The notes under the pieces are model-generated. The model saw only the letters and a list, made by a program, of their open reading frames with translations. It had not been told where the DNA came from and did not search any database. The translations under genes were made by a program, and so were the position numbers. Shown here piece by piece: positions 1 through 5,269 of a DNA stretch of 7,296 nucleotides; position 1 is the first letter of the stretch; the number at the start of each line of letters is the position of its first letter. Source of the stretch: an uncultured Oscillospiraceae bacterium (lineage in GTDB: Bacteria > Bacillota > Clostridia > Oscillospirales > Ruminococcaceae). The stretch is taken from positions 1-7,296 of the forward strand of contig CATNEU010000073.1 in assembly GCA_950097605.1 (NCBI GenBank), read 5' to 3'.

Positions 1-155
1 GCTGAAGGCATCTAAGCGTGAAGCCGGCCTCAAGATAAGATATCCCATAGCGTAAGCTAGTAAGACCCCTTGAAGACTACAAGGTTGATAGGCCTAAGGT
101 GTAAGCATGGCGACATGTTCAGCCTGCGGGTACTAATCGGTCGAGGGCTTGACCA
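1..155 (+). rRNA. rrl: 23S ribosomal RNA, 3' end (partial)
   Basis: The segment carries the conserved 3' terminal domain of bacterial large-subunit rRNA, including the TGAAGACTAC and GGTTGATAGGC stretches and the terminal GTACTAATCGGTCGAGGGCT, which is close to the usual Firmicutes ending. The gene enters from outside the window, so only about the last 155 nt are present. The mature 3' end is placed near the GACCA at 151-155; it is uncertain by a few bases because the 5' partner strand of the terminal helix is not visible. It is the upstream part of the same operon as the tRNAs and 5S that follow. Confidence 0.96.
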
Positions 156-195
156 TTAAGTTTCCTTTTGTTCTCTCTTCTTTTCATTGTTCAGT

Positions 196-221
196 TTTCA
201 GGGTATAGCCATACCTTGAAA
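196..221 (+). other. Stem-loop in the 23S-tRNA spacer
   Basis: An 11-bp stem with one G-T wobble (arms 196-206 and 211-221, loop AGCC) sits between 23S and tRNA-Lys. No T-run follows, so it is not an intrinsic terminator. Inference: it is a processing signal in the rRNA precursor, for example for a double-strand-specific RNase. The flanks at 157-190 are pyrimidine-rich and hold no gene. Confidence 0.45.
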
Positions 222-234
222 GTGATATATGTAT

Positions 235-310
<76 letters not shown>

Positions 311-313
311 TAC

Positions 314-385
314 GGCCCGTTGGTCAAGCGGTTAAGACTCTGGCCTCTCACGCCAGCAACAGGGGTTCGAGTCCCCTACGGGTCA
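314..385 (+). tRNA. tRNA-Glu (anticodon CTC)
   Basis: The acceptor stem GGCCCGT pairs with ACGGGTC, allowing one G-T pair. The anticodon stem CTGGC/GCCAG carries loop CTCTCAC, giving anticodon CTC, which reads GAG. Discriminator is A385. Unlike every other tRNA gene in this cluster no CCA is encoded (ATT follows), so the tail must be added by CCA nucleotidyltransferase. It starts 3 nt after tRNA-Lys and ends a few bases before 5S. Confidence 0.95.
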
Positions 386-389
386 TTTT

Positions 390-508
390 AACCGGTGTTT
401 TTAGTGATGAGGTCCCACCCGTTCCCATACCGAACACGGAAGTTAAGCTCATCTATGCCGACGATACTTGGTGGGTGACTGCCTGGTAAAATAGGTCGAT
501 GCCGGTAC
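390..508 (+). rRNA. rrf: 5S ribosomal RNA
   Basis: The segment contains the conserved 5S core CCCGTTCCCATACCGAACAC followed by GGAAGTTAAGCTC, and it ends with GATGCCGGT. The terminal helix is formed by ACCGGTG at 391-397 and TGCCGGT at 500-506 with wobble pairs, giving a length near 118 nt, usual for 5S. It is separated from 23S by two tRNA genes, which is not the common 23S-5S arrangement. Exact ends are uncertain by 1-3 nt. Confidence 0.95.
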
Positions 509-514
509 AAATAT

Positions 515-590
515 TCCTCAATAGCTCAGCCGGTAGAGCATGCGGCTGTTAACCGCAGGGTCGTTGGTTCGAGTCCAACTTGGGGAGCCA
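515..590 (+). tRNA. tRNA-Asn (anticodon GTT)
   Basis: The acceptor stem TCCTCAA pairs with TTGGGGA including one T-G pair. The anticodon stem TGCGG/CCGCA holds loop CTGTTAA, anticodon GTT. The T arm reads GTTGG-TTCGAGT-CCAAC. Discriminator G587 and an encoded CCA follow. It directly follows 5S in the same transcript. Confidence 0.96.
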
Positions 591-593
591 TAT

Positions 594-629
594 TTTTGTT
601 TACCACCACAAATGTGGTGGTAAACAAAA
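594..629 (+). other. 17-bp perfect hairpin between tRNA-Asn and tRNA-Met/Ile2
   Basis: Arms 594-610 and 613-629 are perfectly complementary over 17 bp with only AA between them. It fills almost the whole spacer between two tRNA genes of one transcript. No T-run follows on either strand, so it does not look like a terminator. Inference: a precursor-processing hairpin, or a remnant of a small palindromic repeat. Confidence 0.6.
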
Positions 630-637
630 TCATATTT

Positions 638-714
638 GGGCCTTTAGCTCAGTTGGTCAGAGCAACCGGCTCATAACCGGTCGGTCCGGGGTTCGAGTCC
701 CTGAAGGCCCACCA
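638..714 (+). tRNA. tRNA with anticodon CAT (Met, or lysidine-modified Ile2)
   Basis: The acceptor stem GGGCCTT pairs with AAGGCCC and CCA is encoded at 712-714. The anticodon stem ACCGG/CCGGT holds loop CTCATAA, anticodon CAT. It is not an initiator tRNA, because the first pair is Watson-Crick and the anticodon stem lacks three G-C pairs in a row next to the loop. Default annotation would be elongator Met. However, the C4-G69 and C5-G68 pairs and the CTCATAA loop match the known tRNA-Ile2 type whose C34 is changed to lysidine by TilS so that it reads AUA. Cloverleaf certain, amino acid identity open. Confidence 0.9.
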
Positions 715-730
715 CAATAAGCGTATATAC

Positions 731-806
731 AGGGGTATAGCTCAGCTGGTAGAGCAGCGGTCTCCAAAACCGCGTGCCGAGGGTTCGATCCCTTCTGCCC
801 CTGCCA
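731..806 (+). tRNA. tRNA-Trp (anticodon CCA)
   Basis: The acceptor stem AGGGGTA pairs with TGCCCCT with one T-G pair. The anticodon stem GCGGT/ACCGC carries loop CTCCAAA, anticodon CCA, for UGG. The T arm contains GGTTCGATCC, the discriminator is G803 and CCA is encoded. Confidence 0.96.
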
Positions 807-809
807 TTT

Positions 810-886
810 GGCCTGGTAGTTCAGCTGGTTAGAACGCTAGCCTGTCACGCTAGAGGTCGAGGGTTCGAGTCCCTTCCAGGTCGCCA
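810..886 (+). tRNA. tRNA-Asp (anticodon GTC)
   Basis: The acceptor stem GGCCTGG pairs with CCAGGTC with one G-T pair. The anticodon stem CTAGC/GCTAG carries loop CTGTCAC, anticodon GTC. Discriminator G883 and an encoded CCA follow. Only 3 nt separate it from tRNA-Trp. Confidence 0.96.
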
Positions 887-891
887 TTTTT

Positions 892-967
892 GCCTCTGTA
901 GCTCAGTCGGTAGAGCAGTGGACTGAAAATCCACGTGTCGCTGGTTCGATTCCGGCCGGAGGCACCA
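892..967 (+). tRNA. tRNA-Phe (anticodon GAA)
   Basis: The acceptor stem GCCTCTG pairs with CGGAGGC with one T-G pair. The anticodon stem GTGGA/TCCAC carries loop CTGAAAA, anticodon GAA. Discriminator A964 and an encoded CCA follow. Confidence 0.96.
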
Positions 968-970
968 TTC

Positions 971-1046
971 GCGGGTTTAGCTCATCTGGTAGAGCGCCAC
1001 CTTGCCAAGGGGGAGGTAGCGAGTTCGAGCCTCGTAACCCGCTCCA
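971..1046 (+). tRNA. tRNA-Gly (anticodon GCC) with a mismatch in the anticodon stem
   Basis: The acceptor stem GCGGGTT pairs with AACCCGC and CCA is encoded. The anticodon loop TTGCCAA gives GCC. The anticodon stem is CCACC (997-1001) against GGGGG (1009-1013), so the central pair is A999 opposite G1011 instead of A-T; the usual partner strand would be GGTGG. All other arms are intact. It is probably functional, but the A-G opposition is unusual (see findings). Last gene of the cluster. Confidence 0.93.
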
Positions 1047-1049
1047 ATC

Positions 1050-1087
1050 AAAGCTGGTACTGTTTAGAGTATCAGCTTTTTTGTTTT
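1050..1087 (+). terminator. Intrinsic terminator of the rRNA-tRNA operon
   Basis: A 12-bp stem (arms 1050-1061 and 1068-1079, one G-T pair, loop GTTTAG) is followed by a T-rich tract TTTGTTTT. It starts 4 nt after the CCA of tRNA-Gly, so it closes the operon. Confidence 0.92.
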
Positions 1088-1144
1088 GTCCCGGTTAACA
1101 TGCGGCCGCGGCAGACGCGGCCCGGAGAGGATGTGAGGAAAGGT

Positions 1145-1906
1145 ATGCAGCTTTTGCGGACAAGAGCGGAGGGCCGCGTCGGCCTAATCGACGAAGTGCG
1201 GGGCTTTGCGATATTGTGTATGGTCGTGTACCACGGCGTTTATGATTTTTTGGTGTTGTTCGACGTGGACTTCCCGTTTTTCTTCAGCCCGCTGATGAAC
1301 GGGGTGCGGGACTTGTTTGCGGCCGCGTTTGTCTTCATTTCCGGCACGGCCTGCCGCTATTCGCGGAACAATCTGCGGCGCGGTGCGCTCTGCTTCGGCC
1401 TTGGCTTGGCCATGACGGTGTTCACACTGGCGTTTGTGCCCGACGAGCGCATCTGGTTCGGCATCCTGCACATGCTGGGCGTTTCGATGATGCTGTTCGG
1501 CCTGTTCGGACGTGTGCTCGACCGGCTGAGGCCCTGGCTGGGCCTTGTCGCCTGTTTCGTGTTGTTTTTTCTAACGTGGCATGTGGTGGACGGGTATCTG
1601 GGCCTCTTTGGGCTGCGGTTTGCGGAGCTGCCGCCGGCGTGGTACGAGACGGGATTCCTGTTCCCGCTGGGCTTTGTCGGGGATGGGTTTTATTCGGCCG
1701 ATTTCTTTCCGCTGCTGCCCTGGCTGTTCATGTTTCTGGCCGGGGCCTACGCGGGGGTGTATTTGCGGCAAAACCGGCTGCCCGCGGGCTTTTATAAAAC
1801 CCACAGCGCGCCGCTTGCGCTTGTCGGTCGCAATACGCTGCTGATCTATGTGCTGCACCAGCCGGTGGTGTATGGGATATTGTGGCTGTTGTCCTCTATT
1901 GTGTAG
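1145..1906 (+). CDS. DUF1624 / HGSNAT-like multi-pass membrane protein
   Basis: The product is 253 residues, mostly hydrophobic, with about six or seven membrane segments. The N-terminal LIDEVRGFAI (residues 14-23), the MVVYHGVYD stretch with H30, FVFISG (62-67), FGILHMLG (105-112), FFPLLPWLFMF (187-197) and the C-terminal GRNTLLIYVLHQPV (228-241) match the layout of the DUF1624 / heparan-alpha-glucosaminide N-acetyltransferase-like family, which is related to membrane acyltransferases. The substrate is not known for most bacterial members, so a transferase role on a surface glycan is only inference. ATG 1145 is chosen because GAGG lies 6 nt upstream (1135-1138); GTG 1133 (SD GGAGAGG, very close) is an alternative. 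The frame is open back into the tRNAs, but that part is not coding. No clear promoter lies in the 57 nt after the operon terminator, so it may depend partly on read-through. Confidence 0.88.
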   Translation: MQLLRTRAEGRVGLIDEVRGFAILCMVVYHGVYDFLVLFDVDFPFFFSPLMNGVRDLFAAAFVFISGTACRYSRNNLRRGALCFGLGLAMTVFTLAFVPDERIWFGILHMLGVSMMLFGLFGRVLDRLRPWLGLVACFVLFFLTWHVVDGYLGLFGLRFAELPPAWYETGFLFPLGFVGDGFYSADFFPLLPWLFMFLAGAYAGVYLRQNRLPAGFYKTHSAPLALVGRNTLLIYVLHQPVVYGILWLLSSIV

Positions 1907-1910
1907 TTTG

Positions 1911-1955
1911 CAGGAAACCCAATAAAAAAGCGTCGCTTTTTTATTGGGTTTCCTG
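1911..1955. terminator. 22-bp perfect palindrome after the DUF1624 gene, likely bidirectional terminator
   Basis: Arms 1911-1932 and 1934-1955 are perfectly complementary over 22 bp around a single central T. The inner part is A6-GCG-T-CGC-T6, so a short GC core is followed by T6 within the arm on both strands. It lies 4 nt after the stop codon at 1906. This suits a terminator for the + strand gene and equally for transcription from the right. The very small loop must open by a few bases in RNA. Confidence 0.7.
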
Positions 1956-2022
1956 TCTGTTGATTGACCTTCGGTATCCTTTTTTGCAATCCATTCAGCA
2001 GCCGTTGATGCATCACAAACAA

Positions 2023-2060
2023 AAAGCAGGCCCCTGACCAAACAGGGGCCTGCTTTGTTT
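2023..2060. terminator. Intrinsic terminator of the glycosyltransferase gene
   Basis: A 14-bp perfect GC-rich stem (arms 2023-2036 and 2043-2056, loop ACCAAA) is flanked by A-rich sequence on the left and T-rich on the right. On the - strand the stem is followed by a T-run (complement of the A-run at 2021-2025 and further A-rich bases) and begins 4 nt after the stop codon of the 2061-4124 gene. It can also act on the + strand through TTTGTTTTT. Confidence 0.88.
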
Positions 2061-4124
2061 TTATACATCCACAGTCGAACGGAAGCTGTCGTTGCGGCAG
2101 TTTTCAATATAGCCGAAGCGGTCGGCGGAGAATTTGGTCAGCCGGTCGAGCAGCGGCTGGTTGGCCTCGGGCAGCTCAAACAGCGCCCAGAGCGTCTCCG
2201 GCGGCAACAGGCGCGCGCTGGCGGCGCGCAGCATCATCGCATGGGGATGCACCCATGGGGCGACCGAGAAGTCCCAGCCGCCGCCCTGCAATGCGGGCTT
2301 TGCGTCCCGCAGCGCATAGTAGCAGGCCTTGCCGATCACGTCGTGCGGCGCGTAGCCCGCCGCGATGCAGAGGTCGGTCAAATAATTGTGGGTATAGGTA
2401 TCCTGCGGGCTGAAATAGGCAATGAAATCATACCCCGATTCGGGAAGCTCGTCCGGCGCCGCAATCGTGGTCTCGTCGCCGCGCTTTTTGCCGGTTTCGC
2501 AGAGCACGCGCAGCAGCTTGTGCGGCCAGCTCTGCCGGTTGAACATCCGCGTGACATGCTCGAATTCCCGTGCCGACGCGGCGCGGGAAAGCACCAGCAC
2601 GCGCGGCTGCCGCCGTTTGATCCGGATGCCGATCTTTTCGCAGACCGTCGTCAGGCGGTCGGCATAGGTGTCCTGTGAAAGCACGCTGCGGATGCCCAAT
2701 AGCTGCGTTTTGCGGTAGGCGTGCTCGTCGGTGAACATCTTTTCCAAAAAGGCGCGGCAGGTATCGTCGTCGTCGGACGCGCATACGATGCCGCCGAACC
2801 GCCGCTCGATGCCGACGCTGTAATTGCTGAGCACCGGGGTGCCGCAGGCCAGCAGCTCGTATACCCGACGGGCAAACATCGTGGGGGAATCCTTGACGGT
2901 TGTGACGTTGATGCCCACACGGTAGCCCTTGTTGGCGATGTCGATGCGGCGCCCCGAAAGCGTGCCGCGCACATAGCCCGCAAGCTCTTCCGGAAAGCGC
3001 AGGCCGGGGTCGGACTCGCCCAAGTTGCGGTCGAAGATATCCAGGCCAAAGGGCGCGGCGAGCCGCAGCAGGCGCAGGCTGTCCGCGCCGCGCTCGGGGT
3101 AGCGGTTTTGATAAAAGGTACCCGAAAAGCAAACGCGGTTCGCCCGGCCCGTGAGGTTGCACACCGGGTTGTGAATCGCGGCGCTTGCAGCAAACGGCAG
3201 GCAGTACACCCGGTCGTGCCCAAGCGCCTCCCGGTAGCGGTCAAGCATATCGCTGTCGGTCGTGAACACCGTATCAAAAAAACGCGCGCTGCCGATAAAG
3301 TGCTCGAAGTGGACGGGGTCCTCCTTGCTCCAGAACACCGTAGGAATGCCGTAGGCTTTAAAGGCGCCGGTGATCTCGCGCAGCTCCTCGAGCATATTGG
3401 GGTTGTTGGTGGCAATTTTGCGACGGAACGCACCCGCGCTGCCCCGCCAGGCGGACTCCACCAGCAGGAAATCAATGTTATTCTGGCTCAGCACCGTGTG
3501 GTAGTTGGAAGGGGTGATCGGCACAAGGTTCGCTTCGCGGTTTAAACTGCTGTAGGTGAACTCATCGAGGATGCAGGCGATATTCAAGCTCTGCAGGCGA
3601 CGGCGCTTCCGATGCGCGGAGACCGGTTTCAGGTGTGGTTTTGGTTCTTTGTCGATCTGGATCCGGAAGGTATCGCGGAGTTCGCATGGCGCCGAAATCT
3701 TCACCGCCACGCGGATGGTTTCCACCATGCTTGGGAAGGTGAAGTCCGCAGGCTGGTTTGCATCGGCATAGACGACATAGAGTTTGTGCGCGTTGTCGTA
3801 GGCAATGATGCAGAGCTTGGCACCCTGGAGGCAAACGCCGTCGCAATGAAAGGTGAAGCGATAGATATAGTCGTCGCTGATTTGCAGAATATTGGAGGAG
3901 GGCCGCAGCCCAAACGCAAGGTTGGGTTCTTGGTAGGACAGATAGGAATAAGCAGCGTCCTCCGTCAGGCGGAGCACGTCATCCTGCGCCGTCAATTTTT
4001 TGTTGTGGTACCAGGTGCCGGCGGCATATACAATTTCGAGATGGTCGCTGCCAGCGTCGGGCAGATCCGAAAGCGGGATGGCCCGCTTGTTTAGAAAACC
4101 GACAATGCTTTTCCTGAAATTCAC
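2061..4124 (-). CDS. CgeB-like glycosyltransferase family protein (three-part)
   Basis: The product is 687 residues with no signal peptide. Residues 1 to about 165 look like an all-beta accessory domain (many alternating hydrophobic strands), then a basic linker (PHLKPVSAHRKRRR, about 163-176). The middle part, about 180-500, resembles CgeB/DUF3880-type GT-B glycosyltransferases: VESAWRG (222-228), IPTVFWSKEDP (260-270), CFSGTFYQNRYPER (332-345) and the nucleotide-sugar motif RRVYELLACGTPVLSNY (419-435), which fits the E-x7-E region of such enzymes. Residues about 507-687 resemble the GT2-like tail found on such proteins (FNRQSWP, YLTDL, DVIGKACYY), but the acidic cluster expected there reads SPQD. 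Role: probably transfer of sugars to a surface or spore component in the cytoplasm; substrate unknown. GTG 4124 is chosen because AAAGGGG ends 8 nt upstream; GTG 4133, which would overlap that site, is the longer option. Own promoter and terminator, so monocistronic. Confidence 0.85.
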   Translation of the reverse strand: MNFRKSIVGFLNKRAIPLSDLPDAGSDHLEIVYAAGTWYHNKKLTAQDDVLRLTEDAAYSYLSYQEPNLAFGLRPSSNILQISDDYIYRFTFHCDGVCLQGAKLCIIAYDNAHKLYVVYADANQPADFTFPSMVETIRVAVKISAPCELRDTFRIQIDKEPKPHLKPVSAHRKRRRLQSLNIACILDEFTYSSLNREANLVPITPSNYHTVLSQNNIDFLLVESAWRGSAGAFRRKIATNNPNMLEELREITGAFKAYGIPTVFWSKEDPVHFEHFIGSARFFDTVFTTDSDMLDRYREALGHDRVYCLPFAASAAIHNPVCNLTGRANRVCFSGTFYQNRYPERGADSLRLLRLAAPFGLDIFDRNLGESDPGLRFPEELAGYVRGTLSGRRIDIANKGYRVGINVTTVKDSPTMFARRVYELLACGTPVLSNYSVGIERRFGGIVCASDDDDTCRAFLEKMFTDEHAYRKTQLLGIRSVLSQDTYADRLTTVCEKIGIRIKRRQPRVLVLSRAASAREFEHVTRMFNRQSWPHKLLRVLCETGKKRGDETTIAAPDELPESGYDFIAYFSPQDTYTHNYLTDLCIAAGYAPHDVIGKACYYALRDAKPALQGGGWDFSVAPWVHPHAMMLRAASARLLPPETLWALFELPEANQPLLDRLTKFSADRFGYIENCRNDSFRSTVDV

Positions 4125-4165
4125 ATACCGCACCCCTTTCTATTTTCATCTAAATCACTAGTATT

Positions 4166-4195
4166 ACTATACCCTATCTATGCGGCAAATGACAA
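4166..4195 (-). promoter_or_regulatory. Sigma-A promoter for the glycosyltransferase
   Basis: On the - strand TTGTCA (4195-4190) and TATAGT (4171-4166) are 18 nt apart, each one base from consensus. Expected start is near 4159, leaving a leader of about 35 nt before the ribosome binding site and GTG 4124. Confidence 0.7.
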
Positions 4196-4266
4196 GTGGA
4201 CCGCTTTTTTTTGACCAAATGGAGATAGTTTGACATACAGTGCAGGTTCTTTTGCCGCTTCTGTAC

Positions 4267-4306
4267 AAAAAGGCCCGCTGTGTGGCGGTTGGGCCATACA
4301 GCAGGC
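4267..4306 (-). terminator. Intrinsic terminator, - strand, upstream of the glycosyltransferase promoter
   Basis: Read on the - strand, a 13-pair stem (4306-4294 with 4285-4273, one T-G pair and one A-C mismatch, 8-nt loop) is followed by C and five T (4271-4267). A further 9-bp inverted repeat, TTTTGCCGC at 4250-4258 and its complement at 4313-4321, surrounds it. It would stop leftward transcription before the next promoter. No gene is seen that clearly uses it; the small RNA upstream has its own terminator at 4456. Confidence 0.6.
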
Positions 4307-4369
4307 TTATTGGCGGCAAAATCGGTTTTAGAAACCGGTGGGAATTACGCTGGGTAGAAAAAAGAGAAG

Positions 4370-4411
4370 TTATCAACAGTTTCCACAATGTTTTCAACTA
4401 TTTGTGGATAT
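4370..4411. promoter_or_regulatory. Cluster of DnaA-box-like sites
   Basis: TTATCAACA at 4370-4378 and, on the - strand, ATATCCACA at 4411-4403 each differ at one position from the DnaA box TTATCCACA. Between them lie the weaker GTTTCCACA (4379-4387) and TTTTCAACT (4391-4399). Four 9-mers within 42 bp in an AT-rich intergenic region is more than expected by chance in a GC-rich genome. This could be part of an origin region or a DnaA-titrating or regulatory site. No dnaA, dnaN or rpmH gene is visible, so origin status is not supported. Confidence 0.5.
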
Positions 4412-4455
4412 GTGAAAAACCTCGCGCGTTTTTCTGCGCATTTCCGCGGATGGGC

Positions 4456-4483
4456 AAAAAAATAGACGAGCAACGGGCTCGTC
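4456..4483 (-). terminator. Intrinsic terminator of the small RNA
   Basis: On the - strand GACGAGC (4483-4477), loop CCGTT and GCTCGTC (4471-4465) form a perfect 7-bp stem, followed by TATTTTTTT. It lies about 200 nt beyond the tadA stop codon and could also end read-through from tadA. Confidence 0.85.
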
Positions 4484-4555
4484 ACAGATAAGGTAAGTAT
4501 GGAGTTAATTATAAAGGAGGGGGGATTGACCGAGGACCGACAATCGTGTCCTCAC
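4456..4555 (-). ncRNA. Candidate small RNA with C-rich anti-Shine-Dalgarno stretch
   Basis: A complete transcription unit of about 100 nt is readable on the - strand. It has an extended -10 TGTTATAAT (4571-4563) and a predicted start near 4555. A 5' hairpin follows (4553-4532; six pairs, a one-base bulge, three more pairs, loop TTG). Next comes an apparently unpaired stretch containing CCCCCCTCCTTT (4524-4513), and last a 7-bp terminator stem (4483-4477 with 4471-4465) followed by TA and T7 ending at 4456. No ORF with a ribosome binding site is seen. C-rich single-stranded stretches of this kind are known in Gram-positive regulatory RNAs that pair with ribosome binding sites. Position downstream of tadA is where SRP RNA lies in Bacillus, but the SRP helix 8 signature is missing. 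Function is inferred. Confidence 0.55.
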
Positions 4556-4562
4556 AAATAGT

Positions 4563-4571
4563 ATTATAACA
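4563..4571 (-). promoter_or_regulatory. Extended -10 promoter of the small RNA
   Basis: TGTTATAAT on the - strand is a perfect -10 hexamer with an extended -10 TG. The region 17 nt upstream (ATAATT) is a poor -35; TTGAGA is present but only 13 nt away. An extended -10 can compensate for a weak -35. Confidence 0.55.
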
Positions 4572-4682
4572 GGTACTTGTGTCTCAATTATGAATATTGC
4601 AGAATTTTAAATCGTGCATATTTCATGATCTTTAGACCCTATTTGAACCAAGATTGTGTGTTTTAACGGTTTATTGTATCGT

Positions 4683-5171
4683 TTACAGACGATTTCGCAG
4701 TTGAAGAAAGAAATTTTGCAGGATTTGGCGGCATTCGGGTTCCAGAACCCCCGCGCGGATGAGAGGCCGGTGGTTGAACGGAAATGCATACAGATTCATC
4801 AGCGAGCCTAAGCACCCGGCCTTCTCGTCTGCCGCTCCGTATATAACATGGTCGATCCGGGCGTTTAGAATGGCGCCGGCGCACATCGGGCAGGGCTCCA
4901 GCGTGACGAACAGTTCACAGCCCGACAACCGCCAGTTTCCCGTGCGGCGGCAGGCGGCGTCGATTGCAACAATCTCGGCATGATGCAGCGCATTTCCCTG
5001 CGCCTCCCGGGTGTTGCAGCCCGCGCCGATGATCTCGTTTTCACGCACAACGACCGCGCCGACCGGGATGTCCCCGGACGGCAGCGCTTTCTGGGCAAGC
5101 TGCAGCGCCTGCCGCATAAAGTATTCCTCACGTTCGCCATACCGCATGGCGCCGAAATCAGGGGTTTGCAT
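4683..5171 (-). CDS. tadA: tRNA-specific adenosine deaminase TadA
   Basis: The product is 162 residues, the usual TadA length. It converts adenosine 34 of tRNA-Arg(ACG) to inosine in the cytoplasm, so that one tRNA can read several CGN codons. The zinc and catalytic site is complete: H64-A-E66 in ALHHAEIVAI, and P93-C94-P-M-C97 in TLEPCPMCAGAI. NAR-DHVIYGA (103-113) and KAGCLGSLMNL (117-127) are also typical. ATG 5171 is chosen because AAAGGAGG lies 8 nt upstream (5187-5180); the open frame extends to 5375, but the extra part has no family match and overlaps the protease gene. It follows the protease gene by 98 nt with no clear promoter, so co-transcription is likely. No terminator directly follows; the next one on this strand is at 4456-4483. 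Confidence 0.96.
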   Translation of the reverse strand: MQTPDFGAMRYGEREEYFMRQALQLAQKALPSGDIPVGAVVVRENEIIGAGCNTREAQGNALHHAEIVAIDAACRRTGNWRLSGCELFVTLEPCPMCAGAILNARIDHVIYGAADEKAGCLGSLMNLYAFPFNHRPLIRAGVLEPECRQILQNFFLQLRNRL

Positions 5172-5210
5172 CGAGGCCGCCTCCTTTCCAAAGCGCTGCC
5201 GTCCGCAGAA

Positions 5211-5241
5211 GGCCTCCCGCCCAATTGCTTGGAGGGAGGCC
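5211..5241 (-). other. Stem-loop between protease gene and tadA
   Basis: An 8-bp outer stem (5211-5218 with 5234-5241) and a 4-bp inner stem (5221-5224 with 5229-5232) form a GC-rich hairpin in the 98-nt gap. On the - strand it is followed by TTCTG, not a real T-run. It could be a weak terminator or an RNA-stability element that sets the tadA level relative to the protease; this is inference. Confidence 0.5.
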
Positions 5242-5269
5242 GTGCCTATCCATTTGCATACACAGTCGG

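Noticed and set aside
935..1144. Extension of the DUF1624 frame back to ATG 935
   Set aside because: The extra 70 codons run through tRNA-Phe, tRNA-Gly and the operon terminator; the family domain starts just after 1145.
2721..3545. 274-codon + strand frame opposite the glycosyltransferase
   Set aside because: Typical antisense shadow of a GC-rich gene; no ribosome binding site or recognised domain, while the opposite strand has clear glycosyltransferase motifs.
3612..4094. 160-codon + strand frame
   Set aside because: Antisense to the N-terminal domain of the glycosyltransferase; no supported start and no family features.
4167..4397. 76-codon - strand frame through the DnaA-box region
   Set aside because: It crosses the terminator at 4267-4306 and the glycosyltransferase promoter, has no ribosome binding site and no protein-like pattern.
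4513..4524. AAAGGAGGGGGG on the + strand as a ribosome binding site
   Set aside because: No start codon followed by a useful + strand frame lies at a suitable distance; it is better explained as the complement of the small RNA C-tract.
4456..4555. SRP (4.5S/scr) RNA downstream of tadA
   Set aside because: The location fits the Bacillus order, but the conserved helix 8 signature with its GGAA-type loop and asymmetric loop is not present.
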